DNA from: Usitatibacter rugosus
Lineage (GTDB): Bacteria > Pseudomonadota > Gammaproteobacteria > Burkholderiales > Usitatibacteraceae
Length of the DNA: 64,000 nucleotides
Direction of reading: 5' to 3'
NCBI RefSeq assembly: GCF_013003965.1
Contig: NZ_CP053069.1
Span: forward strand, 1,705,419-1,769,418
How positions within the stretch are numbered: the stretch's first letter is position 1; each line of letters opens with the position of its first letter. Position numbers and translations under genes: made by a program. The notes under the pieces were generated by a model that did no database searches, was not told the origin of the DNA, and saw only the letters and a program-made list of their open reading frames with translations. Positions 55,685-64,000 of the stretch are shown in pieces.

Positions 55685-58134
55685 CAGGCGTGTTGTTGCA
55701 TTCGTTCGATGTGTTGGTCGAGTCGCCGGACCTCGCGGTCGAACTCCGGCATCGCATTCCGGACGACGTTCCAGAATTGGTCGGGATCCGCGCGCTCAAG
55801 AGTCTCGCAGAGTCGCGCGAGGCTCGTGGCGCCCACCGTGCGGCTCGATCCCTTGATCCGATGGAGGACGAGGCGGACTTGCCGGGCATCCTCCTGCGCG
55901 ACCGCTTCCCGGAGGGTCGCGACGTCCTGAGCGTTGTAGGTGCCGAAGCGCGACAGGACCTCGCGGGCGAGGCCACTGTCTCCCGATGCGATCTCGTCGA
56001 GGAGCAGCGGGTCGATCGCGGGCGCTTCGCTGTCCGGCGCGTTGGCCGCGGATGCCACCCCGGGGCTTGCCTTGGCGACGGGCTCTTCCGCCGCGGCGGC
56101 CGGCGGCAGCGGAACCCAGGCCTTGAGCTTCTTCGCGAGCTCCCCGAGCGCGACCGGCTTCGACAGATAGTCGTCCATGCCGACGGCCAGGCACTTCTCC
56201 GCTTCGCCTGCGAGCGCGTTCGCCGTGCATGCGATGACGGGAGTCCGCGGGTGGCCGTGGCGCTTCTCGCAATCGCGGATCGCGCGCGCGAACTCGTAGC
56301 CCGAGAGCTCGGGCATGTGGCAATCCGTGATGACCGCGGCGAAGCGGCCGGTGCTCCACTGGTCGAGCCCCTCCAGCCCGTCCTCGGCGGTTTCCGCGGC
56401 GTAGCCGAGCGCGTTGGCCTGCTTCACCAGCACGACACGGTTGATCGGGTGGTCGTCGACGATGAGGAGCAGGGTGCCTTCCTTCTCGGCCTGCTCGAGG
56501 GTCGGCGCGGGCCGCGCGGCGGGTGGCGCGATGAAGCCCGATTCCGAGGCCGCCGGGGCGGGGGTGGCGGAAATCGGCAGGGGAAGCGTAACCGATACTT
56601 CGGTCCCGACGCCGACCTCGCTCTTCAGGTCGATCGTCCCCTTGAGGAGGTGGGTGAGGCGCCGGCAGATCACGAGACCGAGGCCGGTGCCGCCCACGCG
56701 AGGCGCGCCCTCGATGGAGACCTGGCTGAAGGGCTTGAACAGGCGCCCGAGCTCGGCCTCCGGAATGCCTTCGCCCGTGTCGATCACCATGAACCGCACG
56801 ATGTCCTCGGCATCGCGGCGCTCGACGAGGTCGGCGCGGATCTCCACCGAGCCGCTGTGGGTGAACTTGATCGCGTTGCTCACCAGGTTGTTCAGCGTTT
56901 GCTGCAGGCGCACCGGATCCACCCACACGGACGGCGAAATGCGCGGGTCGACGGCGCGGCGGAGGATCAGCCCCTTGCTGCTCGCGTTTCCCGAGAAGAT
57001 GTTGAACACGCGTTCGACCAAATCACGCACCGATGCGGGCTCGGGACGCAGCTCGAGCTTGCCGGCCTCGATCTTCGAGAAGTCCAGGATGTCGTCGATG
57101 ATGCGCAGCAGCGTTCGTCCGGATTCGCGCACCACGCCCACCGTGGTGCGCTGCTCCTTGTCGAGGGGCGTGAGGGCCAGCAGCTCCAGCATTCCCAGCA
57201 CGCCGTTCAGGGGCGTGCGGATCTCGTGGCTCATCGTGGCCACGAACGTGCTCTTCGCCGCGTCGGCCGCCACCGCCACGCCGTGCGCGCGGACCAGCTT
57301 GCCGTGCAGCTTCGCGCCTTCCACCAGCAGCGCGACCAGCACCACGGTGGCCGCGACCAGCCCGTAGAGCCGGCCCGCATAGAAGCCCAGGTCGTAGCGC
57401 CCGCCGTTCAGCACCGCCGAGAGGCCGATGTCGAAGATCCAGGCGACCATCACGACCATCAGCCACACATCGAGCACGGAGTGCGGCCGGGCGCGCCACA
57501 GCGCCGCGAGCGCGGCGAAGCTGAGGCTCCACACGAGGGTGACGACGCCCAGCATCGCGGGGGTATAGCGACGCCCGGAGATGAGCGGGACGAGTGAATC
57601 GTGGGCGGCGGTCGCGACGAACGCGCACACCGCCACGAGTGCCGCGGTCACCGCGAGGCTCGAAGCCACCACCGGCCGGAAGGATCCGGCCGCCCGCGCC
57701 GACCCGCGGCCCTTCAGCTCGAGGTGGACGTAGAGGAGGACGAAGGCGGGGAAGCCGCCATGCCAGAACATGTAGAGCCAGGCCGTCGTCTGCGGGCCGG
57801 CGCCCAGCAACCCGGTCTGTGAAAAGACGTCCGGATAGGTGAGGGCGTGGACCAGCGTGATCGCGGCGGTGAACGAGTAGCCGCTGGCCAGCACGATGAG
57901 GGCACGCGAGCGCATGAACAGCGCCTGGCTGTAGAGCAGGACCGAGGTGATGAGGTCGCTCACGACCAGGGCCGACTGGTAACCGGGGATGAACGCGGGC
58001 ACGACCGCGAGCTGCACCTTGGCGAAGGGCAGCAGCGCGAAGAAGACGATGACCGTCAGCGCGGTGGCCAGGATTGCAAGGCGCCGCTGCCGCTCCCCCG
58101 CGGTCAGGGAGGAAATGGACGCGTGGGCTCCCAT
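55684..58134 (-). CDS. Hybrid sensor histidine kinase with receiver and Hpt domains
   Basis: An 816-residue membrane kinase. About seven or eight membrane segments in the first 275 residues form a MASE-like sensor without a large periplasmic loop. A HisKA with His303 (TMSHEIRTPLNGV), an HATPase (VSNAIKFT, DTGEGIPE, GGTGLGLVI), a receiver with Asp604 (VITDCHMPELSG) and a C-terminal Hpt with His758 (LHRIKGSSRTVG) follow. It can thus run a full internal relay and pass phosphate to the two receivers downstream. The signal is unknown, perhaps membrane state or a small lipophilic ligand. Confidence 0.92.
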   Translation of the reverse strand: MGAHASISSLTAGERQRRLAILATALTVIVFFALLPFAKVQLAVVPAFIPGYQSALVVSDLITSVLLYSQALFMRSRALIVLASGYSFTAAITLVHALTYPDVFSQTGLLGAGPQTTAWLYMFWHGGFPAFVLLYVHLELKGRGSARAAGSFRPVVASSLAVTAALVAVCAFVATAAHDSLVPLISGRRYTPAMLGVVTLVWSLSFAALAALWRARPHSVLDVWLMVVMVAWIFDIGLSAVLNGGRYDLGFYAGRLYGLVAATVVLVALLVEGAKLHGKLVRAHGVAVAADAAKSTFVATMSHEIRTPLNGVLGMLELLALTPLDKEQRTTVGVVRESGRTLLRIIDDILDFSKIEAGKLELRPEPASVRDLVERVFNIFSGNASSKGLILRRAVDPRISPSVWVDPVRLQQTLNNLVSNAIKFTHSGSVEIRADLVERRDAEDIVRFMVIDTGEGIPEAELGRLFKPFSQVSIEGAPRVGGTGLGLVICRRLTHLLKGTIDLKSEVGVGTEVSVTLPLPISATPAPAASESGFIAPPAARPAPTLEQAEKEGTLLLIVDDHPINRVVLVKQANALGYAAETAEDGLEGLDQWSTGRFAAVITDCHMPELSGYEFARAIRDCEKRHGHPRTPVIACTANALAGEAEKCLAVGMDDYLSKPVALGELAKKLKAWVPLPPAAAAEEPVAKASPGVASAANAPDSEAPAIDPLLLDEIASGDSGLAREVLSRFGTYNAQDVATLREAVAQEDARQVRLVLHRIKGSSRTVGATSLARLCETLERADPDQFWNVVRNAMPEFDREVRRLDQHIERMQQHA

Positions 58135-58279
58135 GCTCGACTTTTAGCACGCCGCATCGGGTGCGAACCCTACTTGCGTGGGTGAGGTTTGCGGATCGCA
58201 CGCTGGAATCGACACCATTGCTTACAACTGTGTCTGCTCGTGAAACCGGATCGCCTTCCCGCGTGTCTACGATGGAACC

Positions 58280-58714
58280 ATGCATCGGAAGACTCCATCG
58301 TTCCCGGTTCGCGCTGGCACCCTGCTCGCGGGCATGCTCATTGCGTCGGGCGCCGGCGCCCAGCTCTACGTGTGGCCGCGCATTCCCACGAACCAGGATG
58401 AGCTCGTCGTCGAGGCCCGCACGCCCTGGGGATGCGCGAGCCTCGTGCCCGGGGGCGTGACGTTCCGGGAGGATGGCGTGATCCGCGTGCTCTTCGACGA
58501 CGGCAGCCGCGTCATCTGCTCGGTCCCGAATACCTGCCCGATGCTCGTGAACCTGGGGCGCGTGCCCCCGGGGACCTATACCCTCGAGCTCGCCCCCGAC
58601 CGCCCGAGCTTCGCGGTGCCGATCATCACCCAGTTCACCGTCAATGAATCGCGCTTGCCGGGCGACTACGGCTACCGGGCGCTGCGCCGCAGGCTGCCGC
58701 CCGAGTGCCTCTAG
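58280..58714 (+). CDS. Secreted hypothetical protein
   Basis: A 144-residue protein with a signal peptide (LLAGMLIASGAGAQ). The mature part is beta-rich with four cysteines (WGCAS, VICSVPNTCPM, PPECL) and proline-rich turns; it looks like a small beta-sandwich. No family is recognised. The last four bases (CTAG) are shared tail to tail with the TetR gene on the other strand. Confidence 0.65.
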   Translation: MHRKTPSFPVRAGTLLAGMLIASGAGAQLYVWPRIPTNQDELVVEARTPWGCASLVPGGVTFREDGVIRVLFDDGSRVICSVPNTCPMLVNLGRVPPGTYTLELAPDRPSFAVPIITQFTVNESRLPGDYGYRALRRRLPPECL

Positions 58715-59352
58715 GCCGCGGCGGCGCGCACGCCGTTGAGGGCGCGCTTGGAGGCGACATGCGCCCGGATGGCCGCGCGCGCATCGCGGCGCAAGCCCTT
58801 GGACGTGGGATCGAGCAGCCACATGCGCATGAGGCCCGACATGAACATCATCGTCTCGGCCGCGGCGACTCTCGGAGTGAGGCCGGCGGCGAGCAGGCCC
58901 TTCCTGCGGGCCATGGTGTATGCCCGGAAGAAGCCTTCCACGAGGCGGCGCGTGTTGACGCGGGCGCCGTCCAGCTCGGCCTCGAGCTCGCCGGCGAATT
59001 CGCACTTGAACTGCATCACCGAGAGCGCGGTGCGCACGGCGCGGTCCTTCTCCAGGGAATGCAGCATGGCGGCCAGGAAGGCCTCGATGCGCTCCAGCGG
59101 GTCCTCGCAGCGCTCGTGGAGGAGGGTGACGTCGGCGCGGTCCAGGATGGGCAGCGTCACCGCGTCGCGGACGGCGCGCAGGATCGCGCCCTTGCCCGTG
59201 AAGTGCCAGTAGAGCGCTCCCTTGGTCACGCGCGCGGCTCGCGCGATGTCGTCGAGCGTGGAGCCGGCGATGCCCTGCTTGTCGAAGCACCGCAGCGCCC
59301 CGTCGAGGAGGGACTGGCGGGTGCGTGCCGCTTCGGCTTTGGTCTTGCGCAT
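58711..59352 (-). CDS. TetR/AcrR-family repressor
   Basis: A 213-residue regulator with the TetR helix-turn-helix GSTLDDIARAARVTKGALYWHF near residues 30-52. The C-terminal ligand domain resembles TtgR/AcrR. It is divergent from an RND operon and has a perfect palindrome in between, the classic arrangement for drug-induced pump repressors. It should bind efflux substrates to release the operator. The start is taken at the ATG before the HTH (RKTKAEAARTRQSLL). Confidence 0.93.
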   Translation of the reverse strand: MRKTKAEAARTRQSLLDGALRCFDKQGIAGSTLDDIARAARVTKGALYWHFTGKGAILRAVRDAVTLPILDRADVTLLHERCEDPLERIEAFLAAMLHSLEKDRAVRTALSVMQFKCEFAGELEAELDGARVNTRRLVEGFFRAYTMARRKGLLAAGLTPRVAAAETMMFMSGLMRMWLLDPTSKGLRRDARAAIRAHVASKRALNGVRAAAA

Positions 59353-59366
59353 GGTCCTATTCTGTA

Positions 59367-59388
59367 ACATACGTTCCGGAACGTATGT
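59367..59388. promoter_or_regulatory. TetR operator palindrome and overlapping -10
   Basis: A perfect 22-bp palindrome with arms ACATACGTTCC and GGAACGTATGT. It resembles the AcrR operator (TACATACATT arms). Its right end overlaps TATAAT at 59388-59393, the likely -10 of the RND operon, so repressor binding should block transcription. Confidence 0.8.
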
Positions 59389-59429
59389 ATAATACCTCGA
59401 ATCCCCGCCGTTCCGCCGAAAGCATTCCG

Positions 59430-60608
59430 ATGCGCGATACCCCCGCCCCGTTCCCTCGTGCCGTTGTCCTCGCTGCTTTCCTGGGAATCGCCCCGTGGCT
59501 CGCCGGCTGCGGCAAGGACGGCGCCAACGCCGCACCTGCCCCCGCATCGAACGCCGTCCCCGTCGCCGTGAAGAAGATGGCCTTCGAGAAGGTGCCCCTG
59601 TCCATCGATGCCGTGGGCCGCGCCGAAGGCTCGCGCGAGGTGGAGATCCGCGCCCGCGTCACCGGCATCCTGGAGAAGCGCCTGTACGAGGAGGGCACCG
59701 CCACGTCGGGCGGCGCCACGCTGTTCCAGATCGATCCGGCGCCCTACGAGCTGGAAGTCCAGCAGGCCCGCGCCACGCTGCAGCAGGAGAAGGCCCGCAA
59801 GGAGCTCGCCGAGCAGGAATCCGCTCGCCTGGCCCCGCTGGTCCAGACGCGAGCCGTGAGCCAACGCGAGGCCGACACCGCGCAATCGAACGTGCGCACG
59901 TCCGCCGCGGCCATCGCCGTCGCGGAAGCACGCGTCAAGGAAGCGGAGCTGAATCTCTCGTACACCCGCGTGGTGGCCCCCATCGGCGGCGTCACCGGGC
60001 GGTCGCTGCGTTCCGAGGGAAGCCTCGTCACCGCCAATACCGACTCGGCCCTGCTCACCACGGTGACGCGAGTCGATCCGGTGTGGGTTCGCTTCTCCCT
60101 CGCGGAGCCGGACTTCGACCGCATCCGCAACACGCACAAGCAGGCGTCGGTGCAGCTGATCGCGAGCGACGGCAACATCGTCTCGGACAAGGGCCGCCTC
60201 AACTTCGCGGCGAGCACCATCGACAACAAGACAGGCGCCGTCGAGCTGCGCGCGGAATTCCCGAACCCGGACCTTCGCTGGCTCCCGGGCCAGTTCGTGA
60301 AGGTGCGCGTCCTCGCCGGTGAGCAAACGGCCATGCGCGTCCCCCAGGCGGCCGTCCAGCAGAACGAGCAATCGCGCATCGTGATGGTCGTCATCGAAGG
60401 CAAGGCCACCCCGCGCCCGGTGCAGACCAGCAGCTGGATCGGATCCGACATGGTGATCACCGGCGGCCTGAAAGAGGGCGACCAGGTGATCGTGGACAAC
60501 CTCGTGAAGGTCCGTCCCGGCACCGCGGTCCAGCCGACCGCCGTGGCGAGCGAGGCTCCGGCACCCGCGGCTGCGGCCCCCGCCCCCACGACCACCGCGA
60601 AGCGCTAG
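59430..60608 (+). CDS. RND efflux periplasmic adaptor lipoprotein
   Basis: A 392-residue adaptor with a lipobox (WLAGC) for lipid anchoring. It has a lipoyl-like domain, a coiled-coil hairpin (from the QQARATLQQEKARKELAEQ region) and a barrel region ending with VIVDNLVKVRPG. It bridges the pump to the outer-membrane channel. The ATG after the operator was chosen; an ATG at 59385 lies inside the operator. It is 6 bp before the pump gene. Confidence 0.92.
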   Translation: MRDTPAPFPRAVVLAAFLGIAPWLAGCGKDGANAAPAPASNAVPVAVKKMAFEKVPLSIDAVGRAEGSREVEIRARVTGILEKRLYEEGTATSGGATLFQIDPAPYELEVQQARATLQQEKARKELAEQESARLAPLVQTRAVSQREADTAQSNVRTSAAAIAVAEARVKEAELNLSYTRVVAPIGGVTGRSLRSEGSLVTANTDSALLTTVTRVDPVWVRFSLAEPDFDRIRNTHKQASVQLIASDGNIVSDKGRLNFAASTIDNKTGAVELRAEFPNPDLRWLPGQFVKVRVLAGEQTAMRVPQAAVQQNEQSRIVMVVIEGKATPRPVQTSSWIGSDMVITGGLKEGDQVIVDNLVKVRPGTAVQPTAVASEAPAPAAAAPAPTTTAKR

Positions 60609-60614
60609 CGCGCC

Positions 60615-63600
60615 ATGGGCAACCTCTCGCGGTTCTTCATCGACCGTCCGGTCTTCGCGATGGTGATCGCGGTGCTGATCACGCTCGCCGGCGCCATCGC
60701 CGCGTTCGCGCTGCCGGTCGCGCAGTACCCCGACATCTCCCCGCCCACCGTCACCATCAGCACGACGTACCCGGGCGCCAGCGCCGAGACCATCGCCGCC
60801 ACCGTCGCCGCCCCGATCGAGGAGCAGCTCTCCGGCGCGGAGGGGATGATCTACTTCAACTCGAACTCGGGCTCCGACAGCACGATGACGATCACGGCCA
60901 CCTTCGAGGTCGGCACGGACGTCGACAAGGCCGTGTTCCAGCTCAACAACCGCGTGCAGGTGGCACTCCCGCGCCTGCCGGAGGAAGTCCGCCGCAACGG
61001 CGTGCTGGTGCAGAAGAAGTCGAACGACATCCTCGTGGTGATCGCGTTGCGCTCGACTGACGGGTCGCGCTCGTCCACGTACCTCGCGGACTACGCCAAC
61101 ACCAACATGCTGGACGATCTCAAGAGGATCCCGGGCGTCGGCGACGTCACGCTCTTCGGTTCGATCTCGTCCATGCGCGTCTGGCTGCAGCCGGACAAGA
61201 TGGCGCGCCTGGGCATCACGCCCACGGACGTGGCCACCGTGATCCGTGGCCAGAACACGCAGTTCGCGGCCGGCAAGGTCGGTGCCGAGCCCGCGCCCCC
61301 CGGCCAGTCGCTCACCTTCACCGTGAACGCGCGCGGCCGCCTGTCCCGGGTGGAGGACTTCGAAAACCTCATCGTGCGCGCCAACGGTCCCAACGGCGTC
61401 TTGCGCATGAAGGATGTCGCCACGGTCGAGCTGGGCGCCCTCAACTACGACACGTTCCCCACCGTCGACGGCAAGACCGCGATCGGCATGGCCGTGTTCC
61501 TCCAGACGGGCGCCAACGCGCTCGAGGTCGCCAACGGCGTGAACAAGCGCCTGGAGGAAATGAAGGGCAACTTCCCGACCGGCGTCGAATACCTGATCCC
61601 GTTCGACACCACGCTCGTGGTGAAAAGCTCGATCCATGAGGTGAAGGTCACCATCTTCGAAGCGGCGCTCCTGGTGCTCGGGGTGGTGTTCCTCTTCCTG
61701 CAGACGTGGCGCGCGACCATCATCCCGATGCTGGCCGTGCCGGTCTCGATCATCGGCACCTTCGCCGGCCTCTACATCCTCGGCTTCTCGATCAACACGC
61801 TCACCCTCTTCGCGATGGTGCTCGCCATCGGCATCGTGGTGGATGATGCGATCGTCGTGCTGGAGAACGTCGAGCGCCTGATGCGCGAGCAGAAGCTCTC
61901 CGCGCGCGAGGCGTCCATTGAGGCGATGCAGGAGGTGGCCGGCGCGGTCATCGCGATCGTGCTCGTCCTCTGCGCGGTGTTCATCCCGGTGGCATTCTTG
62001 GGCGGGCTCGCGGGCCAGCTCTACAAGCAGTTCGCGGTCACGGTGGCGGTCGCCGTGGTGATCTCCGGCTTCACGGCGCTGACCCTCACGCCGGCGCTGT
62101 GCGCGCTGTTGCTCGAGGTCCACGACGAGGAGCCCAGGCTCTTCAAGCCCTTCAACCGGGCGTTCCACGCCCTTACGCAGCGCTTCCTCTCGGGCGTGAA
62201 CCTCGCACTCGCCCGGCGCCTGGGCGCAGGGCTCTTCTTCCTCGGCATGCTCGCGGTCCTGGCGCTGCTCTTCTGGCGCGTTCCCTCGAGCTTCCTGCCG
62301 CCCGAGGACCAGGGCTACCTCCTCGGCACGCTGCAGCTTCCCGACGGCGCCTCGATCCAGCGCACGAAGGTCACCGCCGAGAAGATGCAGAAGATCATCG
62401 CCGACGAGCCGATCGTGGACCACGCCTTCGTCGTACCGGGGCGCGACCTGATCGGCGGCTCCAACAAGACCAACGCCGGCACCATGTTCATCCTGCTCAA
62501 GGACTGGGACGACCGCACCAAGACCGCGCCGCAGCTCGCGATCGAGCTCACGAAGAAAGGCCAGGGCTTCACGGACGGCCAGGCGACCGTGTTCAACCCG
62601 CCGTCGATCCGCGGCCTCGGCACCGCCGGCGGCTTCGAGTTCTATCTCCAGTCGCGCACCGACAACGACGTCCAGCGCCTCGGCGCGGCCACGCGCGCGG
62701 TCGTCGATGCGCTCGCCGCCGATCCGCGCCTGCAGGGCATGGCCACTTTCTATCGCCCCACCGCGCCGCAGCTCTTCGCGGAAGTGGACCGCGAGAAGGC
62801 CATCTCCATGGGCGTGGCTCCCGAGGAAGTCTTCTCGACGCTGCAGTCCACGTTCGGCACGCTGTACGTGAACGACTTCAACCTGAGCGGCCGCACATTG
62901 CGCGTGCAGGTCCAGGCGGAACCGTCGCAGCGCTCGAGCCCCGAGCAACTGGGCGCCGTCTACGTGCGCTCGACCACCACGGGCGAGATGGTCCCGCTGC
63001 GCGCGCTGCTTCGCGTGCGCGAGACCGCGGGTCCCGAGCAGGTGGAGCGCTTCAACGGCTTCCTCGCCGCCAAGGTCCTCGGGTCCGGCAAGCCGGGCAT
63101 CAGCTCGGGCCAGGCGATCCAGGCGGTGGAAGAGGTGCTGTCGAAAGCGGTTCCGCCCGGCTACACGCTCGCGTGGAGCGGGCAGGCCTTCCAGGAGAAG
63201 CGAACCGGCAGCGCGTCCACGTTCGCCTTCGGCCTCGCCATCGTGATGGTCTTCCTGATCCTCGCAGCACTCTACGAACGCTGGCGGCTCCCGACGGCCG
63301 TGGTGCTCGCGGTGCCGTTCGCGGTGACCGGTGCGCTCGCCCTCGTGTGGGCACGCGGCATGGAGAACGACATCTACTTCCAGATCGGCCTCGTGGTGCT
63401 GATCGGCCTGGCCGCGAAGAACGCGATCCTGATCGTGGAATTCGCGCAGCAGGGGTTGCTGCGCGGCATGAGCGCCAAGGACGCCGCCGTGGACGCCGCA
63501 CGCCTGCGCTTCCGGCCGATCGTCATGACCTCCCTCGCGTTCGTCTTCGGCGTGATGCCGCTCGCCATCTCCTCGGGCGCGGGCTCCGCCGCCCGCCGCT

Positions 63601-63782
63601 CCATGGGCACCGGCGTCGTGGGCGGCATGCTCATCGCCACGTTCGTCGCCACGATCTTCGTGCCGCTCTTCTTCACGTGGTTCGCGAGCCGCCGCAGCAT
63701 GAGCGAGGCTTTCCACCACAAGGCGGTGGCCGAGGCGGATGCCGCCGCGGCCGCGCGCGCCGAGCCGGGAGCCGCGGAATGA
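60615..63782 (+). CDS. RND multidrug efflux pump (AcrB/MexB/TtgB-type)
   Basis: A 1055-residue inner-membrane pump. The first membrane segment is DRPVFAMVIAVLITLAGAIA, the essential Asp pair is in LAIGIVVDDAIVVLENV, and the periplasmic drug-binding domains have the expected GNPLP-like and NVQ-like loops. It exports drugs or solvents with the upstream adaptor and the downstream OprM-type channel. The TetR at 58711 probably controls it. Its stop overlaps the next ATG. Confidence 0.96.
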   Translation: MGNLSRFFIDRPVFAMVIAVLITLAGAIAAFALPVAQYPDISPPTVTISTTYPGASAETIAATVAAPIEEQLSGAEGMIYFNSNSGSDSTMTITATFEVGTDVDKAVFQLNNRVQVALPRLPEEVRRNGVLVQKKSNDILVVIALRSTDGSRSSTYLADYANTNMLDDLKRIPGVGDVTLFGSISSMRVWLQPDKMARLGITPTDVATVIRGQNTQFAAGKVGAEPAPPGQSLTFTVNARGRLSRVEDFENLIVRANGPNGVLRMKDVATVELGALNYDTFPTVDGKTAIGMAVFLQTGANALEVANGVNKRLEEMKGNFPTGVEYLIPFDTTLVVKSSIHEVKVTIFEAALLVLGVVFLFLQTWRATIIPMLAVPVSIIGTFAGLYILGFSINTLTLFAMVLAIGIVVDDAIVVLENVERLMREQKLSAREASIEAMQEVAGAVIAIVLVLCAVFIPVAFLGGLAGQLYKQFAVTVAVAVVISGFTALTLTPALCALLLEVHDEEPRLFKPFNRAFHALTQRFLSGVNLALARRLGAGLFFLGMLAVLALLFWRVPSSFLPPEDQGYLLGTLQLPDGASIQRTKVTAEKMQKIIADEPIVDHAFVVPGRDLIGGSNKTNAGTMFILLKDWDDRTKTAPQLAIELTKKGQGFTDGQATVFNPPSIRGLGTAGGFEFYLQSRTDNDVQRLGAATRAVVDALAADPRLQGMATFYRPTAPQLFAEVDREKAISMGVAPEEVFSTLQSTFGTLYVNDFNLSGRTLRVQVQAEPSQRSSPEQLGAVYVRSTTTGEMVPLRALLRVRETAGPEQVERFNGFLAAKVLGSGKPGISSGQAIQAVEEVLSKAVPPGYTLAWSGQAFQEKRTGSASTFAFGLAIVMVFLILAALYERWRLPTAVVLAVPFAVTGALALVWARGMENDIYFQIGLVVLIGLAAKNAILIVEFAQQGLLRGMSAKDAAVDAARLRFRPIVMTSLAFVFGVMPLAISSGAGSAARRSMGTGVVGGMLIATFVATIFVPLFFTWFASRRSMSEAFHHKAVAEADAAAAARAEPGAAE

Positions 63783-64000
63783 AGCGCTTCCTCGTGATCG
63801 CGGTGGCCCTCGCGGTGTCGGGCTGCGCCATGGTTGGCCCCGACTACGAACGTCCCGGCACGCCGCTGCCCACGCAGTTCGAGGCGCAAGCCGCAACGGC
63901 GAGCCCGACGGCGGTCGCCGCGGACTGGTGGAAGGTGTACGGCGACGAGATGCTGAACGAGCTCATCGTCGAGTCTTTCGCGAACAACGCCGACCTCCAG
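63779..64000 (+). CDS. Outer-membrane efflux channel (OprM/NodT type), 3' truncated
   Basis: The first 74 residues of an outer-membrane factor. It has a lipoprotein signal (AVSGC) and the typical MVGPDYERPGTPLP motif after it. Completes the tripartite pump. The ATG overlaps the pump stop by 4 bp. The gene continues beyond the window. Confidence 0.93.
   Translation, partial: MKRFLVIAVALAVSGCAMVGPDYERPGTPLPTQFEAQAATASPTAVAADWWKVYGDEMLNELIVESFANNADLQ

Noticed and set aside
59226-63896. An open reverse-strand frame of about 1556 codons opposite the RND operon
   Set aside because: Its translation is very rich in Arg, His, Asp and Gly without any family motif, and it is an antisense shadow of the pump and adaptor genes caused by high GC.

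Overview
The window is about 65% G+C, densely coded, and reads as a chromosomal segment of a heterotrophic betaproteobacterium. Evidence for this is the Neisseria/Burkholderia-like ParC, ParE and GltX, the TRAP and CUT1 sugar-acid transporters, the FadR-type GntR regulator and the tRNA-Val(CAC). The species cannot be named from sequence alone. I see no transposase, integrase, phage gene, CRISPR array or rRNA. No intergenic gap exceeds 300 bp; the largest, about 235 bp between parC and parE, is filled by a long inverted repeat.

Layout. 1-3214: end of a serine hydrolase and a molybdopterin oxidoreductase. 3216-8131 (minus): a small secreted protein, a ProU-type substrate-binding/permease fusion, hutH and a membrane protein in one tightly packed unit. 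8192-16131: an SDR (minus) divergent from an IlvD/Edd-type sugar-acid dehydratase, a CtBP-type dehydrogenase and a four-gene CUT1 ABC transporter. 16204-19009: small envelope proteins, a Tat-exported HAD protein and a degenerate J-domain membrane protein. 19163-22437: porin, short PstS-like protein and chemoreceptor. 22446-31519: a second sugar-acid cluster (2-hydroxyacid dehydrogenase, Ldh-type dehydrogenase, FAH hydrolase, SDR, divergent GntR, TRAP DctQM, UxaA-type dehydratase, DctP). 31551-35467: two related pseudopilin-like proteins and an amidase. 35475-37144: alpha/beta hydrolase divergent from a CGNR zinc-finger protein. 37182-41198: tRNA-Val, secreted protein, gltX, tRNA-Ala, tRNA-Glu, CpeT-like lipoprotein and a lytic transglycosylase. 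41296-45512: RND pump and adaptor. 45612-49462: DUF465 protein, HD protein, HEXXH protein, CBS protein and a luciferase-like monooxygenase. 49458-54039: parC and parE. 54133-58134: hybrid kinase, REC-EAL and REC phosphorelay. 58280-64000: secreted protein, TetR and a tripartite RND efflux operon that runs off the window.

How it works together. The two sugar-acid clusters carry a nearly identical 22-bp operator-like site (21 of 22 bases), one in front of each SDR and one also in front of the gntR gene, so one GntR protein may control both. The enzymes of the second cluster fit a non-phosphorylative route: dehydration of an aldonate, 4-oxidation of the 2-keto-3-deoxy acid by the SDR, then hydrolytic cleavage by the FAH enzyme to pyruvate plus a 2-hydroxyacid, which the two dehydrogenases could oxidise or reduce. 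Other points of interest are an apparent ATT start codon embedded in the parC stop, several unrelated hairpin-type intergenic repeats, a terminator whose loop contains the next gene's ATG, an almost leaderless promoter, and a ProU-like fusion next to hutH with no ATPase gene nearby.
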